DNA of 64,000 nucleotides from Alentia gelatinosa. Taxonomy: Eukaryota > Annelida > Polychaeta > Phyllodocida > Polynoidae. Below, one piece after another: positions 12,548-26,471 of the stretch. The stretch covers positions 138,455,118-138,519,117 of the forward strand of contig OX465579.1 of the NCBI GenBank assembly GCA_950022655.1. The letters run 5' to 3'. Positions within the stretch are counted from its first letter, which is position 1. Every line of letters starts with the position of its first letter. The translations under genes were made by a program, and so were the position numbers. The notes below the pieces were generated by a model, which was given only the letters and a program-made list of their open reading frames with translations, ran no database searches and was not told the DNA's origin.

Positions 12548-15500
12548 CCTGTCCGTCCCTCGCCCAACCACCTCCTTCATGTGCTCACCCTCATTTTCTG
12601 CCCTCAAACCTTTCCTGCACCTGTCAACTTTACTCTTCCCATCTCCATCTTTCTCTGTCAATGATTCTTCTACTAACTCTCTGAATTACCTGTGGCTGTA
12701 TTCATTTGCTTTGAGTTTAGTCGATGTTAGATCATGAGCCTTATTTATCTGCAAATTTGTCATTGCTCCAGCTATTAATTTGGACGTCAACGTCAAGCTG
12801 TGGCAGTGTATTAGTTCGACTTCAATAAACACATGTAAAGCTAAACCTCCATATATAGTTTTTAATGCTAAGGACACTATGATTTACTCAAGAATGCGGG
12901 TGATATAAGAGATAAGGTATGGTCAAAGATTGGATTCGATGTCTTAAGTTCACCCATTTACAATGCAGTGTCAATACAACGAAGTAACCAAATTATCAAA
13001 AGGAAAAACGAAGCGAAAGTAAATATACACACCACTGCACGCCAGTCGGAAAACGTGAATCGTTAGTAAACTGTAGCCAGAATTGATCTTAGGAACAGGC
13101 CCCTAGTGTTCCTCGAGGTAGTTATATACCACCCGTTGGGCCAGTTGGCCAGTGATGCCTCGGTGAACAGTCGGGCGTTGTAGTGATGCCGAGTCGGTGG
13201 CCGGAGTTCGCCGACCTCTGCCGACCCTCCTGCTTCCCCTAATGAGCCCCACGCTGACCCCGACATCTCGGCGAACCAACCGTAAACACAAGTCCACTCA
13301 CCAGGGGGAGGCACCACTGCTATAGCGTGGGAAACATTGGAAGGATGAACAGTTCTGCCAAGTAATCTGCAAATGGGAAATATCGTTTTTTCCTCTTCGT
13401 GATGAATCATCCGATATTTTACAGTTCTTACTTCCTTATTATAGTGCCCTGTACTTGTACTGTCAACAACTGGAAATATGCAGTTAATACGAACTATAGA
13501 CCTGTTAAGACCATATACACACTCACTCATGCTCATTCATATTTTCTACCTCACATCTGAACATGTCACATTTTTTGCGTAATCAAGACTGAAATAAAAC
13601 GTAACCATTCAGCCTACTTTCCAACTTAGAGAAGATTGGACATTATTATCATCATTATTATTTAGAACCTTATCTACCATGAAATGCTGATAGCAACGCA
13701 TCGTTAATCTGAGTCTCTCAATGAGAGGTCCCACTACTTGCCTTGATCTATACTTCTTCCTAAGTAACCACTCCCGACTGTTCGAGCGACTCTGAATCGG
13801 GTCCGTGAAGCACCCAAGACACAAGAGAAGCACCAACGCTAGAGATTTTTGAGAAATATTTTTGATATGGGTCGTATATCAGTCGTAACGACCACGCTAT
13901 ATCAATAAATTAGTTACTTAATCGCGGTGTTCTGTAAAGATTATCGTGGATACTGCAGAGATGAAGTAATTTGATAACCAGATGTATTTCCGTATTTACA
14001 AACGTATGCGGTGAATATATATATATATATAATATTAGATGTTATATTCCTGAGTATGACGTCAGACAAGTATCATTCCAGGATATATTCATCCTAGTAT
14101 CTATTTACAGCAGGTGTCGTAAGAGATCATTACAAATACCACGGATTCATGAATCAGCCTTAGCCAAGTAGGCAGGGCTTGTACTTAACCTAAGACCCTG
14201 CTTACCACACTAACATTCTCAGGAGCAGTTGTTGTCGTATATCAATGGAAACCCCAGGCGTTGTTTTTGTGTCTTTCGGCTGGATGCCAGGACACCGGCG
14301 ACGAGGCATGGACTGAGCTTCTCAGGGCTGAGGGAGCAGTTCTTGTCAGGACATTGCCTCAGTATAATATGATTACAATCTTTTGTTCTTTTAACAAGGT
14401 GTGATCCAGGAACTTTAATCTTAACAGAATCTATAAGCATTACCTGTGATGCACATATGATACTGTATTTTAGAAAATCTTCATCTATATCACCGGTACC
14501 TTGGATTTATGTATTATGCACACCTTATGATTTTCATGTGTTTAACATGTGAAAACGCCCGCAAGGGTAAATGCTATGTTAATTATCTGAATCTGAAGGA
14601 AATTATGCTTTCAATTCGTTGATCCCTTTACAAATTGTTTTTTTTTCATTTCTCTAAATCTGAGTAAATGGGCTCTTCTTGTATATATTGCTCATCTTTA
14701 TAGTATAGTGCATCCTGTAATATTTTCCTACATTACCCAATTTCGTTAAAGCTGTGGGTGTGGACCATGTATATGGTTTGCAATGCATTTTTCGCTCTAA
14801 TTGGTTACCATGTAGAATTATTTTCATTGAATAGTTTCAATAGATCATCAGTATTCTCTTCGACGAACATATACTAAACAGCTACTTTCTGACATCCTTT
14901 AGTACTTTCTGAATCCATGAATAGAATACTTTTGAAGATGGGAAATTGCTGAATCTTAAATGATATAGTAAAACGAGGTCAGCATTAACGAAGGAAACAC
15001 ATTTTGAACTTGGGGTGTGATAAATACAAGCTAGACGTCAGAGACGGAGGGCTAACTTTGCAAACACATCAGTGTTGACAATTGAAAAGCGTTTCACCTA
15101 AACATGATATCGAAGCAATGGCACCCACTTACGCTGATGCACTACGATACACCTCCCGATCCATTATGGCGCAAAATTTACCATAACGTGGTGCATTGGA
15201 AAGTCAAAGAAAATTTACATCGAGGTGCGTCGTGACGGTTTTGGTGGAAATAAAAAAGCTCACGATTTTCAATACAGTATGTAACTATATATGTGATGTT
15301 CACCAATACTAGGAGCAAATGACATTTCCATTTATAATGGAAATGCGCGGTTCACCTAAATCCTTTCATCAAATAAAAGTAAGAGAATATCATAAGAAAT
15401 TATTTAAGCCATTTGTCTTTAGAAGTATCAAAGATTTTTCAATAAACCTGGAGAACGGATCTAATAGTTATTCTCAAGTATCATCAACAGGAATATTTAT

Positions 15501-15720
15501 TATGCTACAGAAATCTACATGTGTGAACAGATGGCAACTGATTACATATCTATCTCAACTATTTTGTGGTATTGAAATCAGTGTATCCTAATGTTCATCA
15601 AGTCCTATATAGATCTCAGTGGCATACATTCAATAATCTGATCAGGAGGGGAAGGTAAGGAGTATCAGTGTGTGGGGTTGCTAATGTGGAGTGACTGGGT
15701 GGAGGTAGACTGGAGTCCTA
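12548..15720. other. No recognisable gene
   Basis: A moderately GC-rich patch at about 13100-13320 is open on the minus strand and holds a GTGAGT splice-donor-like site, but no protein family is recognisable. A short (TA) run is at about 14016-14031. The rest is featureless. Confidence 0.4.
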
Positions 15721-15739
15721 TGCCCACCTTTCCACATAC

Positions 15740-16175
15740 CTCACTGAGTCTGTGTCTGTCTGTCACTTTGTGTCGATCAGAATTTTGGGGGCTGTCATTC
15801 CTTGTCTATCTATCTGTCTGATAAATGTGTCTGTCTGTCTTTCTTTGTCTGTAAAGAGTCTGTGTGTCCTCCCTCTCCGTGTCCTTGTATATATATGACT
15901 CCTAGTTTCTTTGTCTGTCTGTTTCTCTGTCTAATTGACTCTGTCTGTCCATCTCTCTCTCTCTGTCGCGGTTTGTCTGTGTGTCTGATACTTTGTCTAT
16001 ATGTCTCCCTTTGTCCTTCTCTGGATCTGTGTATGATTCTATGTCTGCCTCTACCCATGTCTGTCTGTACTTATGACCCTCTGAATGCCAATCCCTGTCT
16101 CTGTCTCTTTCTGTTTGTCTGTCTGTTTCTGACCCTGTCAGTGTGTATGTCAGATACATGCAATCTGGAGGAGCT
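15740..16175. repeat. TCTG/CTGT-rich degenerate microsatellite
   Basis: Imperfect (TCTG)n with interspersed TCTC and TTTG dominates this stretch. Open frames rich in Cys/Leu/Ser on one strand and Arg/Gln/Asp on the other are products of the repeat. Confidence 0.85.
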
Positions 16176-19011
16176 GAATATATATGGGTCTCTTTCTCTC
16201 TCTGGAATAGCTATGGTTCAATGCTATATATTCAAGTCTGTCCCATCATATACTTTAGATGCTGTAGAGAATGGTATGTCATCAGATATGGAAGAGAAGT
16301 GAGCCAGAATAAACATGCTCTCGAGTGTGCCTTGCTGGTCAGTAGAGGTAGGTAGCGAGTGGCTCTGGGAGGGGAAGGGGATGATGAATTAGAAATAGAT
16401 AACAATTAAAAGGTTTTGGATATACTCAGTCTATGAGTAGTTTTCTGTAACACACTTGCACCCAGCCAACTTGCCCTTTCTTTAACTGCCTGTCTAGCCT
16501 GTCTAGGATCCAAACATATCAAGCACCAGTGAGTCTTGGGGAATTTCCATCTTGAGTGATTGGTCATGGTTAACTGGGCATGCACGTAATACCCTGAGAC
16601 ACTAGCACGCTGCTCCTTTCCAAACATCACAATTAATAGCATGCAGATAGTGAAGGGGTAGATATTTGCAACACACTGGAAGTCTGTGTGACCGCCCTAT
16701 AGAAACTTTACTCATCAGGTGAAGGCCAGATCGAAGCGAACCAAGAAACTTAAAAGGTCAAACTGAAAAAAGAGCAACTATGATTGATCTGCTACATCAG
16801 ATTTATTGGGAAGCTGTTACATATCTGCACAAGATAATACACTTGTAAAATATTCAAATGTATGTGAGGCAGCCAGCCACACGTGACCTATGGTATAGCA
16901 ATTCGCCTATCTTTGTGTCTATTCAACTCCTTCGGTCCAGATAATATTTTAACCATCCCTGATAATAATATCAGTATATGAAAGAGCAAAGAAGACATCA
17001 TTAGATCCAAGTGGTTATTGTTGGTAAAGAAAAATACACATTCCAATGGCCATAAATGTAAACGAAATATATCTGCAAGCTTCAAACATTTCAACTTTGC
17101 CTTTGAACACTTCGAACACCTTGTCAGATCGTTTGTCTGCTCGTGCAAGTGGATCACTGTGTAACACGAAGGTTTCAGTCTGAAAAAAATCATTGATAAT
17201 GTGTAATACACCCGTTGCCTTTATGTTGTTTGGAAATGGAATCTTCCTATCTATCAGCTTACCGTTATTCTTTGTTTACTTTGGGGTGAATTATAGGAAC
17301 ACTAGGAAGAAAAGAATCAGATTCTAAATGGCATGGTCGAAAATCTATAGGACTTTGCATAGATGATGGATATGGTGATATAGTATGCTTGAGGCTTAGC
17401 CTGCGACAAATCCCACGCCAGAATGCTTTGAAAAAGACGTCGGTATGATGGACTAGCAATGGTCGGCAGGGTGTAGTTTCAATAAATGATTGAGAGAAAA
17501 TAAATAGTCCATAGGATGAATCTCCAGCAACTCTCAGTTGTGCCAAGGAGACAGGCGAGAAGGCTGTTTGGATTAGAAAACCTTTTTTTCTAAAATATAA
17601 TTTTCCCTAGTCACATATATATTGGCAGGGATCGGTATTGCATGGGAAATAAGGTAACTGTGGCTAAGGTAAAATGTATCTATCCTACATAAAATGAGAA
17701 CCAATAATTGCGAAATCTGTTCTTAAGTATAGTTCCGCTCCCAAAGCGATGTCTAAGAAAGGATTCGCATAAAAGGTTTAATTTCACTGTAAGGATAAAA
17801 TAGTTCATATTTTTCTGCAAAACGAGATGCTCCCTCTTAGAAATGTCGTACCGGTATACACAAGAACTTAAGAGATGACTTTGAACGGGGAATAAATAGC
17901 AACAATTACATGGATATGTGATTACAAGATTGATGTAAGGACATTTATTATGCAGACAGCAGTTGATAAACCAAGGGCAATTATGAATAGTCCTGGGACC
18001 CGAATAATAATCTAGGATCGTACATGTAGACCCTTTTGTGTGTGCCATAGGGACCCAAGGACGATGTTGGTCAACTTTATGTACGACTTTATGGACGGCT
18101 TATATAAATACTGTCTTAGCCAACTGACTTTAATATTGTTAAACGATAACCATTGTACGAGTTAGAAAAAAGATGATCTTCATGTACGGCCCTATATTAT
18201 TTCACGGGCCCTAAGGTTATAATGTCACTGACTGGCAAGCAGTTTAGCACTTGGTTGTGAAATGAAAGTCCTGCTATTGAACATGAGACCATTTACTGCA
18301 CTTTGAAAAATGCCTCTATTCTTGTATTTTATCGTCGGAAATACGATACGGTTACAGTCTGATTAACCGATATAATCGAATAAATGAAAAGATATGATAT
18401 ATGACTCGGGGTGGAAATATAACGAATGTGTTGAATGCTGAAGAGGAACCCGAAATAAATCGATATATCATTGGCAGAAATACGTAAATTATTAACTAAA
18501 AAGCATAAAATAGATAAATGATACCAGAACAGGGGATTGCGGAATGGAGCTCTATTTATAGAGAAAAAAAACACTCCATGAAACTAAAAGTTATCGGATT
18601 TAACGATTAAGATCGCTGCTATTCATAGGGTCTCTATAGAAGAGGATAGGAAGTGACTGATCCATAATTCAAATGATTTATATCTTATTGCTCGCACCTT
18701 AATAAGGGGTGAGCATAACGGATGGAAAAGCGCTAGACAGTGACATTCTAGTCATTTATTACCCACCGATTACGGAGTCTCCATAGGAAATGTATAGGGC
18801 ACCTGGAAACAACTACCTGGAGATTCTGGCATGTCAGAATCTCCTGCAGGAGATTCCGGAAAAATAGTCCTGTCCATAATGAGGTCAAATCATCATGTAC
18901 TTCGAAATAAGTTTCTTGAATGTTCATTCAATGTTAGTTATTTAGAAGCAATATGCGATCTTGCCTGAGTGTGATGAACAATAACACGACTAACTCGAGT
19001 TTGGTTTGGAA
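16176..19011. other. No supported gene
   Basis: AT-rich DNA with only short open frames that lack family motifs. I see no structured repeats. Confidence 0.5.
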
Positions 19012-19177
19012 TTTATCCTACCCCGCCCGTCTAAATTACTTCTACATTAACAAATGACGTCATTTGTCAAGTGTATCCCACTATCTAGAGCGATATTTTT
19101 CATTTTTTCTGAACTCCAGACCGAATACAGTGACCCAATGTTAAGCCTATGGAGTTTTTTATTAGGGGTAGGATAAA
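19012..19177. mobile_element. Family E MITE, copy 1
   Basis: Terminal inverted repeats TTTATCCTACCCC and GGGGTAGGATAAA bound a 166-bp element. Its right half carries AATGTTAAGCCTATGGAG, which is shared with the copies at 20.0, 51.0 and 56.3 kb. Confidence 0.8.
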
Positions 19178-19515
19178 GGTTAATGGCGACCTATATTATT
19201 GGTGTAAGTCTACACCGAATTACTGCCACGCTTAAACCTTCAAGAGCCACACATCATTCACCATGTACCCATACTACTGTAGGCACCAGAACCAATTGTG
19301 GTGTTTGTATGACCGGCTTTTGGCTCTTATCTTGTTAAAAAATATTACAAATTTGAAATGTCCAATAAATCTTAATTCTTATCAGAAATTTCTGAAATTT
19401 TGAGGAGTCACTTGCAACATATGGCCTGATATGTCCTGCAATTTTTATAGTTCTGCAATAATTTTCCAAAAAGTTACAAAGGAACAAATACAGCATTTTT
19501 CTTTTATGCCCTTGA

Positions 19516-19610
19516 GAATGCCATATGGCATTGTCCTGCCACAGCCAGGGGAATGCCATATGGCATTGTCCTGCCATGGCCAGGGGAATGCCATATGGCA
19601 TTGCCCTGCT
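19516..19610. repeat. 35-bp tandem repeat, nearly 3 units
   Basis: Units start at 19516, 19551 and 19586. Each contains the palindrome TGCCATATGGCA followed by TTGYCCTGC. The first two units continue with a GCCAGGGG stretch. The units are almost identical, so the array is young. Confidence 0.95.
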
Positions 19611-19705
19611 AGAAAGGGTTAACAGTGCTGTGGTGTCTGGAACTAAATGTATTACAGAAACATTTTTATTGCAATAAATTTGTTATTAATCTTGTAGGTG
19701 GGTAA

Positions 19706-19859
19706 TAAATACAATAACGACTGGTTTTGTATACGAGTGACCGTAATCTCCTCGTAGTTGACGACGTAATATCCTCGCTAATCGCTCGGATATTACTACG
19801 CGTCAACTTCTCGGAGATTACGGCCACTCGTATACAAAACCAGTCATTATTGTGTATTT
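19706..19859. mobile_element. Hairpin MITE (154 bp)
   Basis: Two long arms are near-perfect reverse complements: the left arm includes GACTGGTTTTGTATACGAGT, and the right arm includes its complement ACTCGTATACAAAACCAGTC. The loop is around GATATTACTACG. A diverged half-copy lies at about 23880-23980. It is non-coding foldback DNA. Confidence 0.9.
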
Positions 19860-20038
19860 CTTATTTGCTCTGGTCTCCTGGTGACATGCCCTAACTGGTC
19901 TGAGAAAGTCCATGATGAGGGTCTGCTTATGCAGACATTTTCAAAGAAAATTCATGTTTTGATGGTTGAATCTTGTAATACGAGCGACATCTATGGTAGA
20001 ATTCGTCAGTGGAGGTGTATGTCATAAATGTATGTCCG

Positions 20039-20173
20039 TTTATCCTACCCCTAATATAAAATCCCATAGGCTTAACATTGGGTTTTATATAGCATTGAGT
20101 TTTATATGCCACTAGTGGCATACAGCATTGTTATCACGTAATATTCCAAAATCGAGGAGACGGGGTAGGATAA
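20039..20173. mobile_element. Family E MITE, copy 2 (inverted relative to copy 1)
   Basis: Bounded by TTTATCCTACCCC and GGGGTAGGATAAA. CCATAGGCTTAACATT near the left end is the reverse complement of the conserved core of copy 1. The two copies bracket the hairpin and tandem repeat of 19.5-19.9 kb. Confidence 0.8.
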
Positions 20174-20177
20174 AATC

Positions 20178-20322
20178 AAAACTTGATTCGTTTTAATCTT
20201 GACCACTGCATTCCACTCCTGAAGTTTTGGCTCCGGACTTCACTCGGCTTCGCCTCATGACGTCACTTTGCCAAACTCCAGTCGTGGAATACGGTGGCCA
20301 AGATTAAAACTCATCCAGTTTT
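20178..20322. mobile_element. Hairpin MITE (145 bp)
   Basis: The left arm (AAAACTTGATTCGTTTTAAT, then CTTGACCACTGCATTCCAC) pairs with the right arm (GTGGAATACGGTGGCCAAG, then ATTAAAACTCATCCAGTTTT). It abuts the family E element just before it. Confidence 0.85.
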
Positions 20323-22629
20323 ACGATAGTATGTCACAAATGTGATCACTCGCTCGGAAATAATAGCTTTTTCATCTCCTCCACCTTTATATAGATTTAA
20401 ATCTATCCCCACTATACAAGGTAACTATATGAAGATCAATGAAGCTTTACAGCGTCATGAAAAAAATAGATACCTTGAACACAAGATGACACACGACCCA
20501 TTGTAAGAATAAAGTAAGGACACCATTGAGCAATGCAATAACCATATACAACTTAACAGCCAGAAGAAAACTGTCACCTGATTTGGTCGGGGGAAGAAGC
20601 CATTGGGCTAGAAATTGATATCTAACCACGGCCAGATGTTAATGAGTTTGACTGGTTTTGTGATAGATGCAGCGAAACAAAACCAGAGCAGGGATCGATT
20701 TGAGGTACAAATATCGCTTGTTGAGGTTAACCCTTTACAGACATTTCAAACATATTGTTTCGTTTAAGACACAAGTATCCTTTTAGAAACATGAGACAGG
20801 TGATAAGTATGACAACGGCTTGTCATAATCACGTGGTCAGCGGGAGGAGCAGCTCACCATGCGATAAAAATAAATCTAATGACTCTCTCCGATCACCACG
20901 CGCGGTCATTATGTCCCAAGTGTGTGTAGGAAAAAATTATGTCTGTAATTACCGAGCAGGTCTATTTTGGTAGCTCGCCAAAATTGACGTTTATATTTGT
21001 GTTATAATAGATATTGTCCAGGTTTTTCCATTGAAAATGGAAACGTGCAGAACACTATAAGAACAAAGTTCTCATCATCTAGAGCTAATGCGGATGTGGC
21101 ATTATGTATATACGTAGTTAGTAGTCATTTTCAAAGCAAACGCCGCGCTGTTGAGATCTGCAGGATATCAATTGAACAGAGGACCAGATTTATCCTGATC
21201 AGCTACCAGTATGATTGAATAATAGAACCAAACGGTTCAGTTCGAATAAATAAAGCCAACAGTAAAGAACTAGAGCGTCTATGCCTCTATTTCAGAATCT
21301 CTCTTGTAAACAGCAGACTGTCATTTCCTGGCAAAACACACCAGTGCACCACTGATTCTCATTGTACATCAAAGACTCTATGCCATAGCCTTTGGCATGT
21401 TAGGTCTCTCATCTATGATTATCTTGCTTGTGAAACATCCAGGTACTGTCGAGTCCAAGATGTGGGACTGTCGGTGATATTAGATATTCTAAGGGCATAT
21501 TTATGGAAGAATAGATATTTGACTAAAACAGAATTGAAATGTACTTAGAGACATTCCTTTTCTCATCAATCATCTTTACTGGAAATACGGTAAATTAGTT
21601 GCTTTCAGGAAATATGGTGAATAGTCATAGGACGCATCTTCCTGTTTTAAAACGACATTAGGAGCTGTTTAAGAGGGACTACATTAGCGGAGACGTTCAG
21701 GACGAAGCGCCCAACTAAACGCTGTTTTTAGGTTCGTGATTAATAGTTTCCAATCATTATTTTAATTGGCAATCGCGGACGGAATCCATACCTGAATCCA
21801 TGCCTCTGGTAGCGTTTGTAGTTTCTCTCTGGTTTTGGTTACGTTAGTCGTTGACCTTTTCTTGTACATTTTATCATCCGTTATATTCCAACAGAATTGG
21901 CCACTTTTAATTCCAAAGAAATTGCTAAGAGAGTTCGGTTGATGTTCGGAAATATAATAACTAATCAAATGGAGATGCAAACAGACAGGGCGCGTGCTAC
22001 TCGAAACACCTCTCTGCAAATGTTTGTTTCATGACCATATTGAACAATAATAATTATAAATTTACCAATTAAGTGGCCCCACCCACTGCTGCCCCAATTT
22101 AGAATCAATGGCAAGCCTCCTGCGACAAAATCGCAACAGGCCGTGATAGTAGCACCCTGGAATGACCGGAAGAATAACAAAAAAGACCGACATACCCCAT
22201 TGTAGGGTGCCGATTAAAAAAAAAGAGAAACAGAAAATTTGTTCAACCCTCTCAAGCAGTAGTCGCCACTAAATGTCAAGCGGTGTGTTTTTTTTATTTT
22301 CTCACGCTGGCCCCATAGGTGTTGCGGCCCTGTGCCTCTTTGCGTCGGAGATGAAAAGACCTGGCTTTATAATGAGACTACTTTTAAATTTTAGGTCAGT
22401 GCAGTGAGGTTGTTTCTTTATTTTTCTTTATTTTCTCAGAGCGTTGACGATGGAACCGCGCCAGGAGGCACCTTGGAGCATCTCACTGACATCGAAGTGA
22501 TCTTTTCTCCACTCTGGCCGTAAAATGTCAGTCACAATCCCACACTCCTGAAGGAAAGTGGCTCGCAATGTCAGACAATATAAACAAGCAGAAAATATCG
22601 ATAGAGTAGCTCTTCTACCGCGACCGCAA
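20323..22629. other. No supported gene
   Basis: No exon or structured repeat that I can defend. Confidence 0.45.
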
Positions 22630-22830
22630 TCTATGTTTGCCGGCCTGTCTATGAGTAGTTCTCTGATTTTATCCGTGCCTGTCTCTGACTGTCTCTGGCC
22701 ACTGTCTTTATTAAGCCTTCTGAGTCAATCTCTATCTGTCTGTCTAATGGTGGTGTATATATCGGTCTCTCTTTATACCTGTCTCTGTCTGTCTAGCTGC
22801 TCCCATTGTCTGTCTGCCTCTCTCCGCCTG
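22630..22830. repeat. CTGTCT-rich low-complexity tract
   Basis: Degenerate CTGTCT repeats, similar in kind to 15.7-16.2 kb. The open frame over it is repeat-derived. Confidence 0.75.
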
Positions 22831-23989
22831 TACCCGACTGCCCGTCTCAATCAGAACATGTTACCATATGCGAGAGAAAAACATGTCAAATCGCTGGCCA
22901 AACTGAGCAGAAGGTGCACGTGGGTGTAAAAATAATCTCATAGAAAAAGGTCTGTCATAGATATGGGTATTTCTTTTGACTTCGTATATCATATTGCACA
23001 CCCTGCCTGGTTTGTACACCCCACATTCTACGTCCCGTGTTATGGGGTATTCTACGGAAAATGCCTACCACCCACTGCGCACCAATAGTGCATGTTTTGA
23101 GTTATTTCCCTCTCTTGTAAGGACAATAGCTTCTACTGTTACAGTCAGACACCCATTGCTTTGACTGAGACCATCAACACACTTCGTGTATCACAGAACT
23201 GGAGCAGTGGCGGAGTGTGATAATGACGGCGCAAGGTAGTAAAAGTGAAAGCAGTTAAAGCCACATGCCGCCCCGGTATATATATATACCTTCACAAATG
23301 GGTGAATCATTTACAGGTTTTGCAGATGTGACTCTCATACAAACACATGGACTGCCAAAGAATCTAAAGGTCAGCCCAAATGGATTTTAATGTTTTAATC
23401 GATAGATAACCATACACGTCAGCATTCTATAGATCAATATAGAATAGAAATACTAAGAATGACCTATTATAGTATACATGTACGCCTTCCCCAGACAACA
23501 ATGGTAGGTACATATTTGTTGACCCTTGAGAGTTAAGATAATTTTTATTAAACAAACTCGTCTCAATGGATAATAGAACAATTGAACAAATAGTGAGTTA
23601 CAATAAAATTAAATGAATCTATGATTACATATATAAATATAAGAAAAATATATGACAACGACTTTGTTATTCAGCCTCAACCTTCTATGCTGATTTAGTC
23701 ATGTTACAGCAGATCTATTACACCTATATCAATGCGACAACTTTGGCGAATACTAGGTATTGGTCATCTATGTTGGCAATGCATTGCATAGACAAGCCTT
23801 TAGTGCAAAGTATGCACAGTAGTTTACACAGATAATTGTGGACATGCGGCTTTGTAAACCACTCGAGGTTAACTTCCTAATCCATTCGCCGACACTCGTA
23901 TACTACTACACGTCCAACCTCTCGCTGTTTACGGCCGCCTGACTACAAAACATCGTTTGTTGTATTTATTACCATCTACAGGTGAAAGA
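22831..23989. other. No gene; diverged half of a hairpin MITE
   Basis: About 23880-23980 resembles one arm of the 19.7 kb hairpin: ACACTCGTATAC, a GTCCAACCTCTCG block, TTTACGGCCG and GTATTTATTACC in the same order. The rest is featureless apart from a short TATA run near 23278. Confidence 0.5.
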
Positions 23990-24202
23990 ATGCCTCCTTT
24001 ATACTCACTAGCAGTTTTAATTTCATTCGTCCAAGCAGTGCATAGTATGTACATAATACTACCCCCGTCCACCGTGACCTGTTGGCACCAACAGGCCAAA
24101 AAATTAACAAACGAAATGGCGGGCGTTTTCCCTGATTTAGAGGTGACTTGTTCAATACAAACGCCCAGTACTACCTATACACCCGAAGTAAACGCAAGAT
24201 AA
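23990..24202 (+). CDS. Possible small secreted protein (70 aa), unrecognised
   Basis: An ATG with A at -3 opens a 70-codon frame. The first 19 residues look like a signal peptide: hydrophobic LYSLAVLISFVQ, then AVHS as a possible cleavage site. The remainder has two Cys and no family motif I know. The upstream sequence is a MITE remnant, there is no visible polyadenylation or splice support, and frames of this length arise by chance in AT-rich DNA. This is a weak call made only on the signal-peptide-like start. Confidence 0.18.
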   Translation: MPPLYSLAVLISFVQAVHSMYIILPPSTVTCWHQQAKKLTNEMAGVFPDLEVTCSIQTPSTTYTPEVNAR

Positions 24203-26471
24203 ACAAACAAACAAACATTCAGCTTCGTATATACATACACAATAAAGACATTACCACACTATGATGTAAAACAGCGGACCACCCAACGTCCGATAGCCGT
24301 TTGAATTCGCTGAGAGTGGCCGCTGAGCCTGACCGATAATCACTGCGTGACTTCATTGTTACCGTAGCTATGATTTTGTGGGTTGCACATGTATGTACCT
24401 CCGTATTACTTCAGATCTGATTTATATACCACAGGAACACCACAAACTGCTATTCAATAACACAATGGGTATCATATACCTATCTCCATCTCTGGGAAAA
24501 CCAAACCATTATCAACTATCAAGTTTAGACAGCAAAGACCCGTTATTACAATACACTTCTTTGTCCAAGCTGTCATATCTTCTGGAAACAACACCTTTCA
24601 CACCAGAAAGTGTGAAAGCATCAATTCTTTTGGCGTGAGGCTACACTGAACCGCTTATGACCGAGCGACAGCCTATAGTAAACAATGCACCGCTGAACGG
24701 AAACTCATGCATTAGGACACTACCTTGTAAAGGAGTGTGACGTTATAGAATCTGGGATTATCCGTAAATATGGATACACCCACCACAGGCATACAGCGCT
24801 GTGGGAACGAGTGGAAAGGTGACAGGTTAGGACATTGCAGGTGCCAGTGGGGTTAGATGGTATAGAATGGCACCATAAATAATTTTTGCTGCATCATGCT
24901 CGTTGAAATTGACCACGTTACCATGGTGAACAAATAATCGCAAAGGGAGCACTTTTGGGGTTGAGTGGATGGGGTGATTTGGGAGAGGTGGGAAGTGGAA
25001 GTATATATAGAAAGGGTGCGTCGTTTGGCCGATGGGTGTGATAACTTAAGACTCGCAGATAGATCACACAGTATACATCACTTGGGATTCAACCTCGGCT
25101 TTGGGATCAAAGGGGTCTCGTGCCCTGCCCGCTGTAAGCAGTTAGTGTTTCTTTGTTGTTTACCGACGGCCACCTTCAGGGCTGCTCTCGGTGTATTCCT
25201 ATCTCTGTGCTCTATCCGACCCGTGTGTTGTCCATCCACCAAGTGTATCAACCTGCTTCTTCAGTATCAATATTTTCATGCTTTCGTCCATATTATGATG
25301 GATTCGGATATGTGCGATTAGTGTATCGTGTCCATTACTATTCTCTCATTCCCTCTCTGTACCATGCATAAATCCCTGTCAGTATAGCCAACTTGTTGGC
25401 AATAATTACTCACGAGGACAACAGCTGAAGAGAAATTCATTTATTTATAATTTGTCTCATCTAGACCCACGGGTCTTAGATAATGCCAAGGGGCATAAAT
25501 ATAATAATGCTAACTGGCATGGTATGAAAATTATCGACTCAAGGGTCTAAGAGTAGAAAATGCCTAGGGCATAAAAAGGAAACCTAGAGAGTAGGAAATT
25601 GTCTTTATGGCGAGGGTGGGTGGGTAGAATTCAGCATGAAGCGTCCCTCGAAGCTGCTGGTGAGACCTCTAGCGGAGTGTCGATGAAGCTATGCAGGCGC
25701 CATCTCACGTGGTTGATGTGAATCGATAGGAATTTCTGCGCCATCTGCCACACTCTCCTCCCAGATCTTTCGTGGCACTAGCCCTTGCTAATCTCTGCCC
25801 CGACCCACTGACGTCATACGCTGGTACCCCGGGTATCTACTAAAGACAGGAGGTACCAGCTAACCTTTCAGATTCAAAACAAGGCAACTGTCAAATGTTA
25901 TAAAAGTCAAACAACTTATATATCATGAGTTGGGAAATATAGGAATTGTTAAGGGAGCTTCACAGACAATCTAGCTGGTTCTTTTTAAGATTTTAACCAC
26001 TTTATAATGTGAATCCACACTCGATTAGACTGCCCCTTCGAGTGAGCACATGTGTTATGTTGACAAACAAAACCCTGCAACACATATGGTGCTTTCCACT
26101 GAAGAAAGTATTCCCTTATAATATGTCTGATTCTAAATATTAAGTTACAGAAACTAGCGTAAATCATTTATCATGTAATATCTGTATCTTTATATACATG
26201 TAGAACCAAAAATACTGCCCAAAACGCTAAGAATTTAGGATTTGGAACTGGCGGATGGGACAGATTTTGTCCCAAACAGGCAGGTAGGTGCAGAGATACA
26301 AGCGGCCGCAGGAAGTAGAGCGTAGGATATCTGCTAGGAGAGTGCATCTGCCAGGGTTAAGTTGAAACGATAGTAATGTTCAAGCACGCAAAAGGGGCGT
26401 GGCATAATTGTTTGACCTCTGTAATTATATATAAATTTCTCAATTATCCTCAATGTGTGCGGGAGAGGTAA
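24203..26471. other. No supported gene
   Basis: A frame at 24378-24638 has no motif and no clear splice sites. At about 25450-25570 a GGGTCTTAGATAATGCC-like block is repeated imperfectly in direct orientation. Nothing else is defensible. Confidence 0.4.

Noticed and set aside
13063..13536. 157-codon minus-strand frame
   Set aside because: No recognisable motif; the GC-rich part gives chance open frames and the splice-like sites do not form a coherent model.
15802..16302. 166-codon open frame
   Set aside because: It is the translation of a degenerate TCTG microsatellite; the opposite strand is open for the same reason.
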